Shown one piece after another: positions 1 through 12,259 of a DNA stretch of 64,000 nt. A program made the translations under genes and the position numbers. Position 1 is the stretch's first letter. Every line of letters starts with the position of its first letter. The notes beneath the pieces were generated by a model. It saw only the letters and a program-made list of their open reading frames with translations. It ran no database searches and had not been told where the DNA came from. This stretch comes from Pomacea canaliculata. Taxonomy: Eukaryota > Mollusca > Gastropoda > Architaenioglossa > Ampullariidae. The stretch lies in contig NC_037590.1 in the NCBI RefSeq assembly GCF_003073045.1, positions 38,556,751 to 38,620,750 of the forward strand. Direction: 5' to 3'.

Positions 1-205
1 AACATTTAAAACAACCCATTTTCTTAGTACACAGCATCTCCTACCTTTGACTCCACATTTGCTCCGCCATGATGTTTACATGTATCGACGAGATCCCTAA
101 CACTTTTCTTTTGATTGGATGTTACCACGATCTCGCATGTTATCGCCCTTTCAGCGAGACCGGATACACGTGCCATTCAATCGCGACGTCTGTGATTCAA
201 TAAAC
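1..205 (+). promoter_or_regulatory. 5' flank and probable 5' UTR of GRWD1
   Basis: No gene other than the start of GRWD1 is seen here. A palindromic E-box CACGTG lies at 167-172, 34 bases before the chosen start codon. Two upstream ATGs (119 and 137) are in frame with the GRWD1 start and no stop separates them, but the ATG at 119 has T at -3. The extension they would add matches nothing I know of in GRWD1, so I treat this stretch as untranslated. Confidence 0.4.
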
Positions 206-3200
206 ATGGCTGACGATGCATCTGAGATGGACGTAGAAGTGAAGTCCGAAAGCGAAAGTGATGACGAAGAAGAAAAAGAAATGAACGATGATGCTGAAAA
301 GAATGAGGAAAAAGAAATATATCTTCCAGGAAAAAAGTTTGCGGAAGACGAAACGCTTGTTTACGACCCAACAGCATATTACATGTACCATCGAGCAGCT
401 ACAGGTTAGCAACAGAATTTTTGAATAATTATATTTATTGACAAATGTAAACAATATGATATACAACACAATATCAACACCGTATTAAAAATAAGAACTT
501 TATCAAGACATACGACAACCTTGCCAAAGTAGTCCACAAATTTTCTAAACTTTTCCTTCTCGCAGAGTCCCAGTCTACCAGTTCTTTCATATGCCCAACC
601 CCTGGCTTCATAATCAGATTTTCCCGTTTTTTATGTAGGTTGATGTGACTCAAGTCATTTGTTTGCTGCTATGTTTTGGTCTGTGTCCGTTTATGTCTTA
701 TACAGATATATGTGTGTTTTATATCTGTTTGAATGTGTGCTATAAATGTTTCGAATCTGTATTAACTATCAAGAAACTATTTCTAATGTTCATTGAGTCT
801 ACTGTACAGTGGAGAAATTTGCAATTTAAATCTGCGTCATTATCATTATTATCTCCTATCCCTACTAGCTATTACCTGTTAAACTGGTACCATTGTCATG
901 ATCTGAGTTTGTGCTGGAGATGATTTTTAAATTCTCAAAGTGCACAGGGTTAAGGGGTCATGCCCACGCTGTGCTGTGTGAAAATGAAAAAATAAAATCT
1001 AAGTAGTCAAGATAACTAAATCACTTCACTTGATTTATTCATGATTTTCTGTATACGATCTATCATCCAGCATTGCTAAACGCCAACAACAGCAAAGTCT
1101 CAGTTGATGAAAGCTCATTACACTTTCCATCATGCACCTGCGCACTGAAAATTTTGAAATCATCTTGAGCCCAAACTCAGATTGTTAGTTTAGTGTAACC
1201 AATATGTCAGTCTCTGACAGCTACGTAGGGGTGGGCTAGTCGTACAAGAACACAACAAAAATGGAAATTGCCGCACAGCTGTAAATTTTATTCAGTTTCA
1301 CTCTGTGGCTGGCCTGCCATCTCTCCACTCTCACAAACCAAAAAAAAAAATATAAAATACCCTCTCAACTGTAAAGCTACACTACTTGTTGTAGAAAACG
1401 TATTTTCTACTTTTAGCAGCGTTTGGTTAGAGTTTAGACCACCAACCGTGAACTGGTCCAGTTGCCACCGCTCCGGCTAATGACAGGACAGGATGATCAA
1501 GGCCCATAAATCTGACCAGTGAAATGGGGCACGCTGGCCTGAACACAAAGCAGCAGGGTAGAATAGTTTTAGTACCAGCAAACTTCCCTGAATCATCCAA
1601 GATCAAAGGGTGAAAAGCCTGGGTCTACAAACTTGGCGTGTGATGCAATGTATAGAAAAAGATCTAATGAACATAAAAAAACCTACAAATACATATGATG
1701 TATAGACTCATCTAGAGGGGTGAGTGCTATCTGTGCTAAGCATACTTCTACTATTCCAGTGCTGTTACCTCTCTCTGTACCATTCACTCTCACACGCGCA
1801 TCAACTTAGCTCTGATGTTAGAGCTGTTCTTGTTATTGTGGGTTCACCAATAAAGGTTTGATGGAGACCAATACTTCAGCCGACAGTCATGGCACTCTGA
1901 TGACTTTCCCTCGAAAGTGTTACTCTGCCTGTCAATCAGGGGGGAAGACCGCACGGTCCTGCTTCGTCTGTATTGTGCCCTGGTCCGCTCCAAGCTAGAC
2001 TATGGATCCATCATCTATGGCTCTGCTCGAGAGTCCTACCTCAAAATTCTCAATCTTATTTGCCATCAAGGGCTTCACATCTGTTTGGGTGCCTTCCTCG
2101 TCACTCCTGTACAAAGTTTGTATGCTGAAACTGGTGAGGCTTCACTTTCTCACTTTCTGTCTGTTGTCTGAAACTCATGCTATCCTATGTCTGTTGTTTA
2201 AAAGCTATGCTGACTTTTGGTACACTTTGAACCAACAATTTTTCTGCCTACAGGAGCACCTTGTCTGAGTTTTGATATCATCCCCGACAAACTTGGAGAA
2301 CAGAGAGATGAATTCCCGCTTACTTGCTATGTAGCTGCTGGAACCCAGGCAAGCAAAGGGAAACCAAACTTTTTGCTGGTAATGAAACTGCAGAACTTAA
2401 CAGAGGAGGAGAAGCAGGATGACGATGAATCTGATGACGAATCTGATGATGATGACCCGCCAGAGCTAGACATCATTCCAATACCACATGCGGGTGCTGT
2501 GAACAGGATAAGAGTACGTAGAGACAGAAAACTTGGAAGTGTTGGTGTGTGTGTGCACACTTTTGGTTTTAAGATTTTGGTAAAATCTAAAAAGTTATGT
2601 CAGCTTAGCATGTAACCTTTTTTTTGTTTTGTTTTGTTTGTTTTTTGTTTTATCGGGAAAAAATTGCTTGTAGACACATATGGGAAAGTTGGGCCATAGA
2701 GCACTGGATTCTGGCTTGCCAACTTAGTCATTCTTCTTGTTGTTATGCATTTGGATCTTAAAAGAAAAAATTGTTAAAATGATTCCTTAATCCATGGACA
2801 TCAGGTTTACCCTCCAGTATACAGTTCTTTGTGAGTAGATTTCTACCAAAGCCATCCTCTGCTGAGATTAGACTCTGAGCTCATTTTAAAAAAAAGTGGG
2901 GGGAACATTGTGGAAGGAAAATCGACCTAACACTGTTTGGAGATTGTTTGAGCTCAAGTGCAGTCAAATCTAGAGCCTTTGTCAGATTTTAGAGTTGCTG
3001 GCTTTATCAACTTATTGTTGCTCATTGCAAGCACTTCTATAGCTTTGTGAGTATATAAAGGAAATGACTTGTTGTAAGGCTAATTTAGTTAACACTTTGA
3101 TGTGTGAATATGATACTGGGTAGGAGGGGCTGTTTAATATAGATGCCTGCAATATGATGGTGAACTTTGGTGCCTACGCATTGAAGCTGGGAGCGGTATT

Positions 3201-5848
3201 TGCTAGATCTGTAGCTACAGGGTTAAAGCCTGTGGAGATAAAATAGTCACCGACACAGAGAGGAAAGTTAGTGAGCTGCATTGTAGCTTGTTATCATACA
3301 TACTAAAAAGCCTATATGCGTGTGAATAAGGGTATGTGTATCTCCCATGCTTCAGTTCTCACGATTCGCTGAAATCCATTTTGCCATTTTTGGATATGAA
3401 TCATGCAGTGTCTACTGTGAAAGATTAAGAAAGGAGATTATTTGCACCAGCAGTGAGCATTATAAACTGGCCATTTCAAAAGTTATAGAACTGCACTGAG
3501 CACGTGAATTATTTTTTTTATTTTTTAAGGATCATTCAGAGAATACCTTAAACATGATTACAAAGATGTTTATTTTGTTTGTTCAGGTCACTGTTGTGAA
3601 TGATGTTTCACTGGCAGCTACATGGGCAGAGACAGGAACAGTGTATATATATGATTTTTCTGCCGAGTTAAACATGGTGGATGACCAAAATGAAGTTACA
3701 AATTATGTATCAACAAAAAATTCAGTCATTCAGGCGTTCTCTGGTCATCAGACAGAAGGTTTTGCACTAGACTGGTCACCTACTGTCAAAGGTAAGAACT
3801 GCTACAGCATTATGTTCAATGCCTACGGCGGGCCACCAAGGCCTAAAATCACTCTTTACCGTGAATTTCAAATTTAAACTGCCTCATTTGTTTCATTATA
3901 ATTGAAAACTAAATGTACTTCTGTGACAGTAGTATATTAATAAGTAAATAAAATTACATTTTAAATTTGCAAAGTACATATAAAAATTAAAAATAAGGAA
4001 GTGCACTGTGTTACTAAGGGTAACAGACGGGTAAATGACGATGCTCGGGCTGTGGCGTAAACACTTGGTAAGTAAGCATTTTATGTGAATGAGCAGTTGA
4101 GCATCGATAAAATTAAAACTCATGTGAAATCAATACTGGACTAATTATCATATCTGGTGATTTCAACATCCTTTTGCCGCCATACGATGACTGTCAGCCG
4201 CGGATCACCTGACTTAAGCGTGCTGCCCACAAAACACTTTTCAGAACCACTGCTCTAGGCTGTGGGTCGCATTTGTGCTGATGGCACTCACCTTCTTAAC
4301 TTGACTACACTTCAAAGGCACCCACCAATGTCCATTAATATTGTGTGATATAATATAATGTCTGTGTGTTTTTGTTTTGATTTTTTTTTGTGGGGCACTT
4401 CAATTAACTTTATTTATATTTAGGTGTACTTTTATGTATGCACGTTCATGAAAATGTATGCAATGCCTGCCCTCTAAAAGCATGTTTATACACCTTATCT
4501 ATGTAAAGCACTTTGAATCCAGTTTTAAGTTTTTTGCTTTAATTACAGGGCGTCTAGCATCTGGTGACTGTGATGGCTTTATTCATGTTCTGGAACCTAG
4601 AGAGTCACAGTGGGATATTAGTAAAGCGCCTTATACTGGACACACAGGTTCTGTGGAAGATATACAGTGGTCACCTAATGAAGACAGCGTATGTGAATGT
4701 TTTATTTGTTATTATTCTCTTACTAGATGTCTTACAGATTAATGTTTTAAATACTGTTTAGTTACTGTTGCATCATTTCTCATATTTTCTCTATCAAAGT
4801 TTTCTTGTTTAAGCAGCCTGTCAGTGAATGTGAACTAATCTGTCACAGGTATTTGCATCATGTTCAACAGACCATACAATTCGTGCATGGGATGTGAGAG
4901 CTAAACCTAGCAGTGCCTGTATGTTAACTGTGTCAGAAGCACACACACATGATGTCAATGTCATTCACTGGAATCGCAAAGAACCCTTTATAGCATCAGG
5001 TGGTGATGATGGGGTCATCAAAATTTGGGATCTCCGGCTCCTAAAGGTAAATAAAAATCATTTTAAAGCATTTATTTTGGAACACTGCTTATGCATACTT
5101 ATGGCAATTTCTCTGTCTTCCTATATAAGATACGGGTTTTGCATTTTGTTTTGTTTTTCCCTTTTTATCTAGTGCCAGCTCTTCAGGCAGGTTGCCATTG
5201 ATTGTGGGTCCTCCTGACTGCCATACAGTTTATACTGCTGCCTGTCCTTTTTGAGATCTGGTGTCTTGTAGCACATACTGTTGACATAGGCATTAGTCTA
5301 AGTGATCTCTTAAGAAAATGTAGCTCCATTCCTTTCCCACACATTGCTTAGCACGTTTCAAATGGAGAGTTTGAGAACTGTGCAGGTCTTAATTGGGAAT
5401 CTGGGTTCTTTTAAATTAAAAACTGCGTAAATATGGGGTCCAATACATACATTGTTGCTATCTTAGAAGAAAGAAATTGTCTATTTTTGGAAAGTTGAGA
5501 TTTTTTTTTTCCTTAATCACTGCTAAATCCTGTTATTGGTGGTTTCAGGATAAAAAGCCTGTTGTGGTATTTGGACACCACTTACAACCAATCACATCCA
5601 TTGAGTGGAACCCAAATGACAGTTCAGTCTTTGCAGCATCTGGTGCGGATGATCAAATCACAATCTGGGATTTGGCTGTAGAGCCAGAGGAAGGGGCCTC
5701 AGACGATCTGCCGATTCCTCCTCAGTTGCTTTTTATTCACCAAGGACAGTCCGATATTAAAGAGTTGCATTGGCACCCTCAGCTTCCAGGGGTCATCATC
5801 AGCACAGCCCAAAGTGATTTTAATATCTTTCGTGCTATCAGTGTCTAG
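206..5848 (+). CDS. GRWD1: Glutamate-rich WD repeat-containing protein 1
   Basis: Six coding exons: 206-404, 2254-2513, 3587-3791, 4549-4688, 4849-5046 and 5549-5848. All junctions are GT/AG and in phase, giving 433 residues (human about 446). The N-terminus is acidic, and a second acidic run (about residues 120-140) precedes the propeller, as in the family. '[15 protein letters not shown]', 'IRAWDVR', 'IKIWDLR' and 'ITIWDLA' are WD40 signatures, and the protein ends 'IFRAISV', close to the human end. Known members bind histones and act in ribosome biogenesis and DNA-replication licensing; the role here is inferred from homology. The start at 206 has A at -3 and G at +4. Intron 1 (1.85 kb) carries a LINE piece. 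The gene is tail-to-tail with CIAO3, and its likely poly(A) signal is at 5998. Confidence 0.93.
1862..1917 (+). repeat. 56-bp repeat copy, partner at 57420-57475
   Basis: This stretch in GRWD1 intron 1 matches the reverse complement of 57420-57475 at about 49 of 56 positions without gaps. The sequences to either side of the two copies differ. It is therefore a short fragment of a dispersed repeat whose family I cannot name. It abuts a LINE fragment on its right. Confidence 0.6.
1911..2165 (+). mobile_element. LINE fragment, post-RT C-terminal region (Jockey/I type)
   Basis: The plus strand encodes '[16 protein letters not shown]' followed by '[15 protein letters not shown]' and '[17 protein letters not shown]'. 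This is the conserved stretch after the reverse transcriptase in Jockey/I-like non-LTR retrotransposons ('[18 protein letters not shown]' type). Only about 80 codons remain, so it is a truncated fragment inside GRWD1 intron 1. The clade is uncertain. Confidence 0.7.
4138..4330 (+). mobile_element. Possible LINE endonuclease fragment
   Basis: In GRWD1 intron 3 the plus strand reads '[16 protein letters not shown]'. This resembles the GDFN motif of the AP endonuclease domain of non-LTR retrotransposons. The surrounding frame soon closes and no other motif is clear. It could be chance similarity. Confidence 0.3.
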
Positions 5849-6342
5849 CCACTGAACTGCAGTAAAGTAAGGGAACTTCTGTTTAACTGTGTGCACTGTG
5901 CATGTGATTAGAAAAGTGAAGAGAAATGAATATATCAGAAACAGACCTTAAATTTCGGTGTGGAGGGCCAGGGAGTGATGTTAATGTGGATAAGTGAAAT
6001 AAAGCTGAGTGAATGTTGCATTTTCAGCCTCTCGTCCTTTACTGTATGGGTATGTCGCTTCTTAAGATCCTGCCCATCTCCCTCTAAAATATATAGACAT
6101 TACAGCATGCAACTCATGCTTTCTCGCACAGGCAGTCACTGAAAATAGTGTAAAAAGTCTCAGAATAAGATTGAAAGGTATTAGCTGCATTTATTCTTGG
6201 TCTTCATAAGCAAGAATAAAGATCTTTAGAACTTTTCTAACTCCTTCATCCCCATAAACTTATCACAGAATTATTATGGGTAAACTTTATCTCTCTTACC
6301 AGTGTGAGAATAAAAAATCTTTTATGATGAGCATAAGTAATA
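5849..6342. other. Convergent intergenic region GRWD1 / CIAO3
   Basis: This 494-bp stretch holds the 3' UTRs of two genes running toward each other. AATAAA on the plus strand at 5998-6003 would end GRWD1. A TTTATT (AATAAA on the minus strand) at 6190-6195 could end CIAO3. No further gene is seen. Confidence 0.6.
5998..6003 (+). promoter_or_regulatory. Poly(A) signal of GRWD1
   Basis: A canonical AATAAA lies 150 bases after the GRWD1 stop codon. It is the first such hexamer downstream on that strand. Confidence 0.6.
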
Positions 6343-9300
6343 TCACCATTTGATGTTAAGAATATTCATAGTCTTTTCAACTCCATGATACTTAGTGTGT
6401 AGCATCCTCATAGCTTTCTCGGATCCTGTGCCACCAAGCCATTCTCTGTACAGTCGTTCTACTTCCGACACTTCTGAAGGTAACAAGCATGCTTGATTTC
6501 GATACAGTTCTTCCACCTGCTGGAATCGATCCTTTGGTGATTCAACTTCTGGTCGTATCTGTGCACCACCATTGTTGCAACCAGAAGGACAGGCCATGAT
6601 TTCCACGAAGTGATAGTCACATTTTTTTCTCTTTATCTTTTGCACTATGTTTTGTATGTTGCGAAACCCATAGGCCTGGGCAAACTTCAGTGTCGGCTTG
6701 CCCTCTGTCTCGATCACCACTTCCTTGAAATCAGCATTCCTAGAAAGAATAAAAGTCGAACTTGAAAAATGTCATATGCCATCAGTTGATCAGAGATCAT
6801 GCACGTATGATTAGACGAAAAACAAAAAAAGAGAACCCTCTAAAAATTAGCACCTACATTTTCGTACAAACAGAATAAAGTTTGCGGGGTCCAGCATAAT
6901 CTACATCTAAGTTTGGGTTCTTTATTTATATGTCCATTGAATAAAAATACCTCATGACCCTGTAGTTGATGCTGGACAACACTGAATTGTGCAGAACCTT
7001 TACAGCATATTGTGCTACATGTTCAAGGTATCCACCAGACCCCCCTCCAGCATGGTTTACAAGCACTCCATCTTTGTGATGACTCAACCTGGATAAAGAA
7101 GTGTAAAAAAAAACTGGGTGAAGCTTAGGAAAGTGATAGGCCATTGTTTGACTTGAATCTGTTCATAAAGTATGGTATGACTGCTGGTGAAAGCTCAGAC
7201 TTTCAGCATCAATTGCACCAGCTACTGCTTTTTTATGTATGGCAGCCAGTTGCTGATTTATACTAATAATGGTTATTTTACAATGAATGAACACAACACC
7301 AGTGATGGATCATTCAAGTGTTTGGCATTTAGCAGCTTCCGTTTTCACATGAATAAGGTCTCTATAAGATTGACAGAACCTTACTCTGTATCTATTGGCA
7401 TGTCTTCTACATCTGCAAGGGAAATGCTCTCCTTTTCCAGCATTGCTTGAACTTCAACTGAAGGAAAAATATTTGCTTTTCAGATATCAGTTCTTCAAAA
7501 ATGGCTGTTCTTCAATGTTAATAAAACTGTTGTAATTCACAAAACCAAAAAAAAAATAAGGAAAATTCAGACAAGAGAAAACAAGTTGCTGAGTTATCTT
7601 AAAACCATCCATGGAAACTTTTCAGGGTAAAATTTCAGAACAGAACATTTATCCCCTTCATTTTTGTGTGTAACGGAGGTAAACCTATCAAAACAAAAGA
7701 TGCAAAAAATAAGCAAAGTTACAATTATAGAAAAGAAAATGTCAATGCATACAAAATTACCTGATGTAATGACACAGTCAACATCTCGTGTATGATACAC
7801 ATCACTGTAGAAATCTGAACGTGATGCTTCTAGCTTTTTGTCAAAGCAAGGCATAACAGTGACATGATATATTTGTGCAGGGGAGCAGTTGATTCTGGTG
7901 GCAAAGTAGTCCTTAACCAAAGCTCCCATCATCTGCTGAGGTGACCGAGTTGTGCTTATGTATGGCAAGATATAGGAGCCATGAGTTTTTTCAGCATAGC
8001 ACACCCAGCCTACATAATGACAGAAACTGACTTATAGACAGCATAACCCTTATGATTCCCATTCATTCTAAAAGGCTAAATCATAGAGAAGTGCAGAGGG
8101 ATGTGAGAAAATCTGCTCACCAAACATGGACAACAATTTTAAATTGACAGTTTAGCTAAACACAATAAAATGGTAAAAGGACTGTAGCAGTGTGCAAGCC
8201 CTTTTTTAACATGTGTTTTGTCAGCTTCACCTGCATTTTCAATTAAACCAAACTACTATTTAGCATTCTTGATTAGGGAGCAGCAGACTGTCGCCTATCT
8301 CAGTCCTGATGGGGTTCATAATAGCAATCAAGCATTTTTATGTCTCATTGTTCCTAAAAGGTTTAACATGCTTTACAATCAGATAATCAGAACATACAAA
8401 CATGGAAAAAAGCAAAATGCATAAAAATTATACACACATATGCAGTCCCTTACATAATTGCACTGCAAGAACATGTTTGGACACAGTACAAAAACCTAAT
8501 GGAAAATTTTTTACCAAAAAAAGCAAAATGAAAGAAATGAGTTTTTAGTTTGGATTTTGAACTACAAGGTGCCTGCACATTTCTCAGCTTAGTGGAAAGC
8601 AAGTCTGAGATATTCTGGGCAACAAAGTTAAAGGAATGGTGTCCAAAAGATCCCTTGTGGTTTGGGGGACCATTATAAAAATGAACACTGTTCTGGAAGC
8701 AGGTGCAGCTCCATGCCCATAAGTGCACTCGGTACTAGATTATAAAACCTACTACATCACAAGATCAATCTCTAGGATTCTGTGCTTTAATACCATCATG
8801 CAACACGGCATCACTTTTATGGACCGTTTGTCTGATCAATATGAAAATTTGTTAGAACAAGCAGATTGCTTATCATTCAAAGATATTTTTAATCACCCTC
8901 ACTGTGCCTACATCATTAGAAAACATGTTACACATTACATGTAAAATAACACCATTATTTTACCTGGGCATGCAGACGTCAACATTGGAAGTGCTTGTGG
9001 ACTTGTTTCCGAGTCATAAAACCGTTTGACAAATTCATGGCAGCTTTCTATCAGACTGAAGTTTCTGGCAAAGCTGGTGTCAAAAACATAGTGCACTCCT
9101 GTAAATGAATTACAATCATGCAGAATTTATCACAATTTATTTCCTTCAAGGACATTACAGAGGAAAAACACAAGCACACAGATGTTGATTACACTCTTTA
9201 GTCTTGCTCTAATGTTCTAATTGCTTCGTTGTTTTTTCTCATTTGCTTTGGGCATTTTAGAGATAATGTTATTTTTCTGCTAATTCTTACTTTGCTGGAT

Positions 9301-12259
9301 GAAATAGGTCCCCATATTTTAAAACAGAATCAAAGCATATGCCTGTACAGCCCATATTATGATTCTTATTTCAATAAGTGAAATGGTGATACAGTCAAAC
9401 TTCTGTGTCAACCTTCCATAAGTCAAATTCTCCCTAACTGGAATTTTAAACATCGATTGGTTGGTTTCCCATTAAAGCAATGCATATTCAACTTCCAAAG
9501 CTCGAATTGGCCTAGCAAAAAACTTCAACAACTCAAATAATTTTAAGCCTGTCAGCATGTTGAAACCATTTAAAAATATGACAAAAAATATAAAACAGTG
9601 TACTCCTCCCACATTGACCCTTTGCTCCCATATTCTTCTATATAGGAAACACGTGTGTGATAAGCAAAACTCCATCTCCGCAGGGTGCCGGAGTGCCTTT
9701 ACCTCTTTCTCTCCGATAGGCTTAAGGCGGTCAGACCCATCTGTACGAATAAATTTACCCCTTTTACAAAAATTATTAAAAAATAACTAAACAGGATAGA
9801 AGAACAATTAAAATTGAAAATGACCGTTCAAAATGTGTAGAAATGGATCAGTCTTACCTGAATCTTGCTTGAGAACTCGCTTTTATGATAATCCAACCAA
9901 AATTAGGTATATGAAGTGGAGTTAAGAAATTTTTTTTTTTACACATTTCAAACATGGCGTGGTCCTAAATTCGAGAGCAGATTAAAACCATTTTTACACC
10001 ATTTGTGGTCAAATTCTCCTTCATCTGAAGTAAGAATATCCTCTGGGATGTTCTTTCTGTTGTTATTCAACGTTTCAGATGCATGATGTTCAGGATCGTT
10101 GTGAATTTCAACATCGCCATGTGTGCAATCGTAAAGGACAGGTAATGTAGAATATCGGCAAGACTTCCGCTCAAAGGTACATCCTTTGTCATGTTAGGGA
10201 GATAATTGTGTTCAGACATGGCTAAACTAGTATAGGCCTCAAAAATTACAATATTTCAGTCCTATGTATGTACCGCATAAACAAGCGAGCGGGGCAACTT
10301 CAGCCAACCATGTTGATCGCGGAGAGAAGGAGTTAAAAGAATGACAAGAACTACAAACAGAAACATACCTAATTTTTTTAGGAATCCAGTAAGCTTTTGA
10401 ACCACTGTATCCAAAGTGAGGTTATATTTAACAGCCAAAGAAGCTCGAGCTTGAGGTGACACTGACACAACTACAGTCTTTGTCTCTTGTTCTTTCCCAC
10501 CCTGTAAAAAATTATATGAGAATAAATCTCTTTTTATAACAAATCATGCAAAAGCTTCAGCTTACATTATAGATATGCACCAATAACCTATCCAGAGGCC
10601 TTCTAAAGACAAAATAATTTAATAATCTCTTATACAGCATATGACATTTTTCATATTTATTAACCCTACACATAAAAATGCATGTGGATGCAAGAATAGG
10701 CATACAGCAAGCAGACAGACATCCACATATGCATGTCCCCAGAAAATAAAACACTTGCAAGTAACAATATACTTCTATAAGAAGCTTGTTTTCCTGTAGA
10801 ATTCGATATAGTTCCTCGTGACTTTGTTGTGTGATAAGAATGCTCTCAGCTGAAGTGATGCACCCACTGCAAGCCAGGCAGTCATTTAAGGTTACCTTTG
10901 CCTTTTCAAGCTTTTTTTCTTCACCTGTCTAAAAGAAAGCCAATGTAAATATTTTAAAATATAGTCCTACAACACTTTTTAGTACTTAAAGTACAAGTAA
11001 GCGATTTAATTCTGGGTTAGCAAAGGTATTGCTTCAACAATACAACCTTATTTTTTTCCTCAAACTTTATTTATTAAGGTATACATATTTAAGCAAGCTA
11101 AATCTTATAAGCAAGCTTCAGATCGATACCTCTGACACAGAGAAGTACGTCCCATCATCTTCAATCCTGATTTTTCCAAGTTTTCCAGTCTTTTTTTCAA
11201 TTTTCACTGGCTTGATACATTCCTTTAAAAAATATCAAAGTATTTAATGGTTGGGGGATTTATTTCATCACGAAAAAACTGCTTTCACTGGTGGTGATTT
11301 CATACTGTGAGAAAACAACATATAATGATAAGGTCAGGAAACCAGTGTAACCAGAAACAGTCACACAGCCACACCTGTGAAAAGATGTCATATATAGAAA
11401 GCATGACTCAAGAGGACAGAGCTCACAACTGTATGATTCTCATTGCAAACATTTTACCACAACATTACCAGGCAATGCTATTAACAGACGCAAGCATGCG
11501 CAGACAGTTTAGCGATGCGCACACACCGACATGTCAGCACTTATGAAAGCCTATATAACTCTTAATGGATATACTTGTTTTGAGGGGGAAAAAAAATTGA
11601 GAAACACAATGTAGTCGAAGAAACAGTACTATTAATAAAAAAATGCAAAATTTGTAAAGCACATACTCACACTCCTAAGGAGCATGGTCTTAGCACTTAA
11701 GATCAAGAACGAAACATAGACAGCATACAAGGGACAGGAAACTAAGCAAATAGCATATGAACTTTAAAAGAATAAACAACAGTACTAGCAAAGAACAAAA
11801 TCAAGTACAGAAAACGCAAAGAGGAAACAAAAGAACAAGAACTGAAAGTACCATGATATTCTAACGAGATGGGAAGGTTGTGAAAAAGGACTAGCATGAT
11901 GGAAAAGGGTGTTTGGAGTGTTTACAGAAGAGGTGCGTTTTCAGTGCATTTTTAAAAGATTCAATAGTGGGTAGGTGGCAAATATAGAAAGGGATATTTA
12001 TTTTCTCTAGGGACATTACAGACGCAAAACACAAGCACACAGATGTTGATTACACTCTTTAGTCTTGCTCTAATGTCATAATTCCTTCATGGGTATTTTA
12101 CTCGATAAACAGAAAATCGTACGGCAAATGACAATAATTTATTTATTGCAAAAATAAATTTTCTATAAATGGGTTTATGCAAACCAGTGATACCTGTGAA
12201 GGCATAATAAAGTCATCAAGATCAGTCAACTGCAGTACACCACTAAAATTCGACGCCAT
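6343..12259 (-). CDS. CIAO3: Cytosolic iron-sulfur assembly component 3 (NARFL, hydrogenase-like)
   Basis: Nine exons on the minus strand: 12194-12259, 11130-11222, 10773-10928, 10369-10501, 8964-9098, 7761-8009, 7385-7457, 6951-7088 and 6343-6739. All phases agree and give 479 residues (human 476). The start '[18 protein letters not shown]' is nearly the human one. The N-terminal cluster cysteines are present (C24 and CLACSGC at about 70-76). The hydrogenase-like cluster cysteines are also present (SACPG at about 193, MPCFDKK at about 249, MACPSGC at about 398-402). The protein passes Fe-S clusters to cytosolic and nuclear clients with CIAO1, CIAO2 and MMS19 (known for the family). It ends '...NIKW', keeping the terminal Trp. 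Introns carry CR1/L2-like LINE tails and a duplicated 77-bp repeat. It shares a 256-bp promoter gap with MLST8. Confidence 0.95.
8330..8730 (-). mobile_element. CR1/L2-like LINE 3' fragment
   Basis: On the minus strand, inside CIAO3 intron 5, an open stretch reads '[16 protein letters not shown]' and then '[15 protein letters not shown]'. This is the familiar C-terminal tail of CR1/L2-like LINE ORF2 ('RSFSFVAPKIWNSLP...FKSKLKTHLF'). The following 'ttgtaaagcatgttaaacc' also resembles LINE 3' ends. The copy is decayed and 5'-truncated. Confidence 0.6.
9151..9227. repeat. 77-bp repeat, copy 1 (CIAO3 intron 4)
   Basis: This stretch matches 12012-12088 at about 72 of 77 positions in the same orientation, including an identical run of about 50 bases. 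Copy 2 lies in intron 1 of the same gene next to a LINE tail, so the repeat may belong to that LINE family. Confidence 0.8.
9392..9560 (+). mobile_element. Possible pogo/Tigger-like transposon end
   Basis: After a TA at 9390-9391 the sequence begins 'cagtcaaacttctgtgtcaa', followed by 'cataagtcaaattctcccta'. This resembles the terminal repeat of pogo/Tigger-type DNA transposons. I could not find the matching right end, so it is at best a broken copy in CIAO3 intron 4. Confidence 0.35.
11640..11990 (-). mobile_element. CR1/L2-like LINE 3' fragment
   Basis: On the minus strand the sequence encodes '[18 protein letters not shown]', matching the last conserved block of CR1/L2-like ORF2. It is followed by a non-coding tail ending near 'gtgctttacaaattttgc'. 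It lies in CIAO3 intron 1, just 3' (in element orientation) of the second 77-bp repeat copy. Confidence 0.55.
12012..12088. repeat. 77-bp repeat, copy 2 (CIAO3 intron 1)
   Basis: This is the partner of 9151-9227, in the same orientation, with about five differences in 77 bases. It abuts the LINE tail at 11640-11990. Confidence 0.8.

Noticed and set aside
119-205. Upstream in-frame ATGs extending GRWD1 by 29 residues
   Set aside because: The first has a poor context and the extension resembles no GRWD1 N-terminus; the ATG at 206 has a strong context and starts the acidic segment expected of the family.
1268-1480. 70-codon open frame in GRWD1 intron 1
   Set aside because: No homology, no splice support, and low-complexity A run inside.
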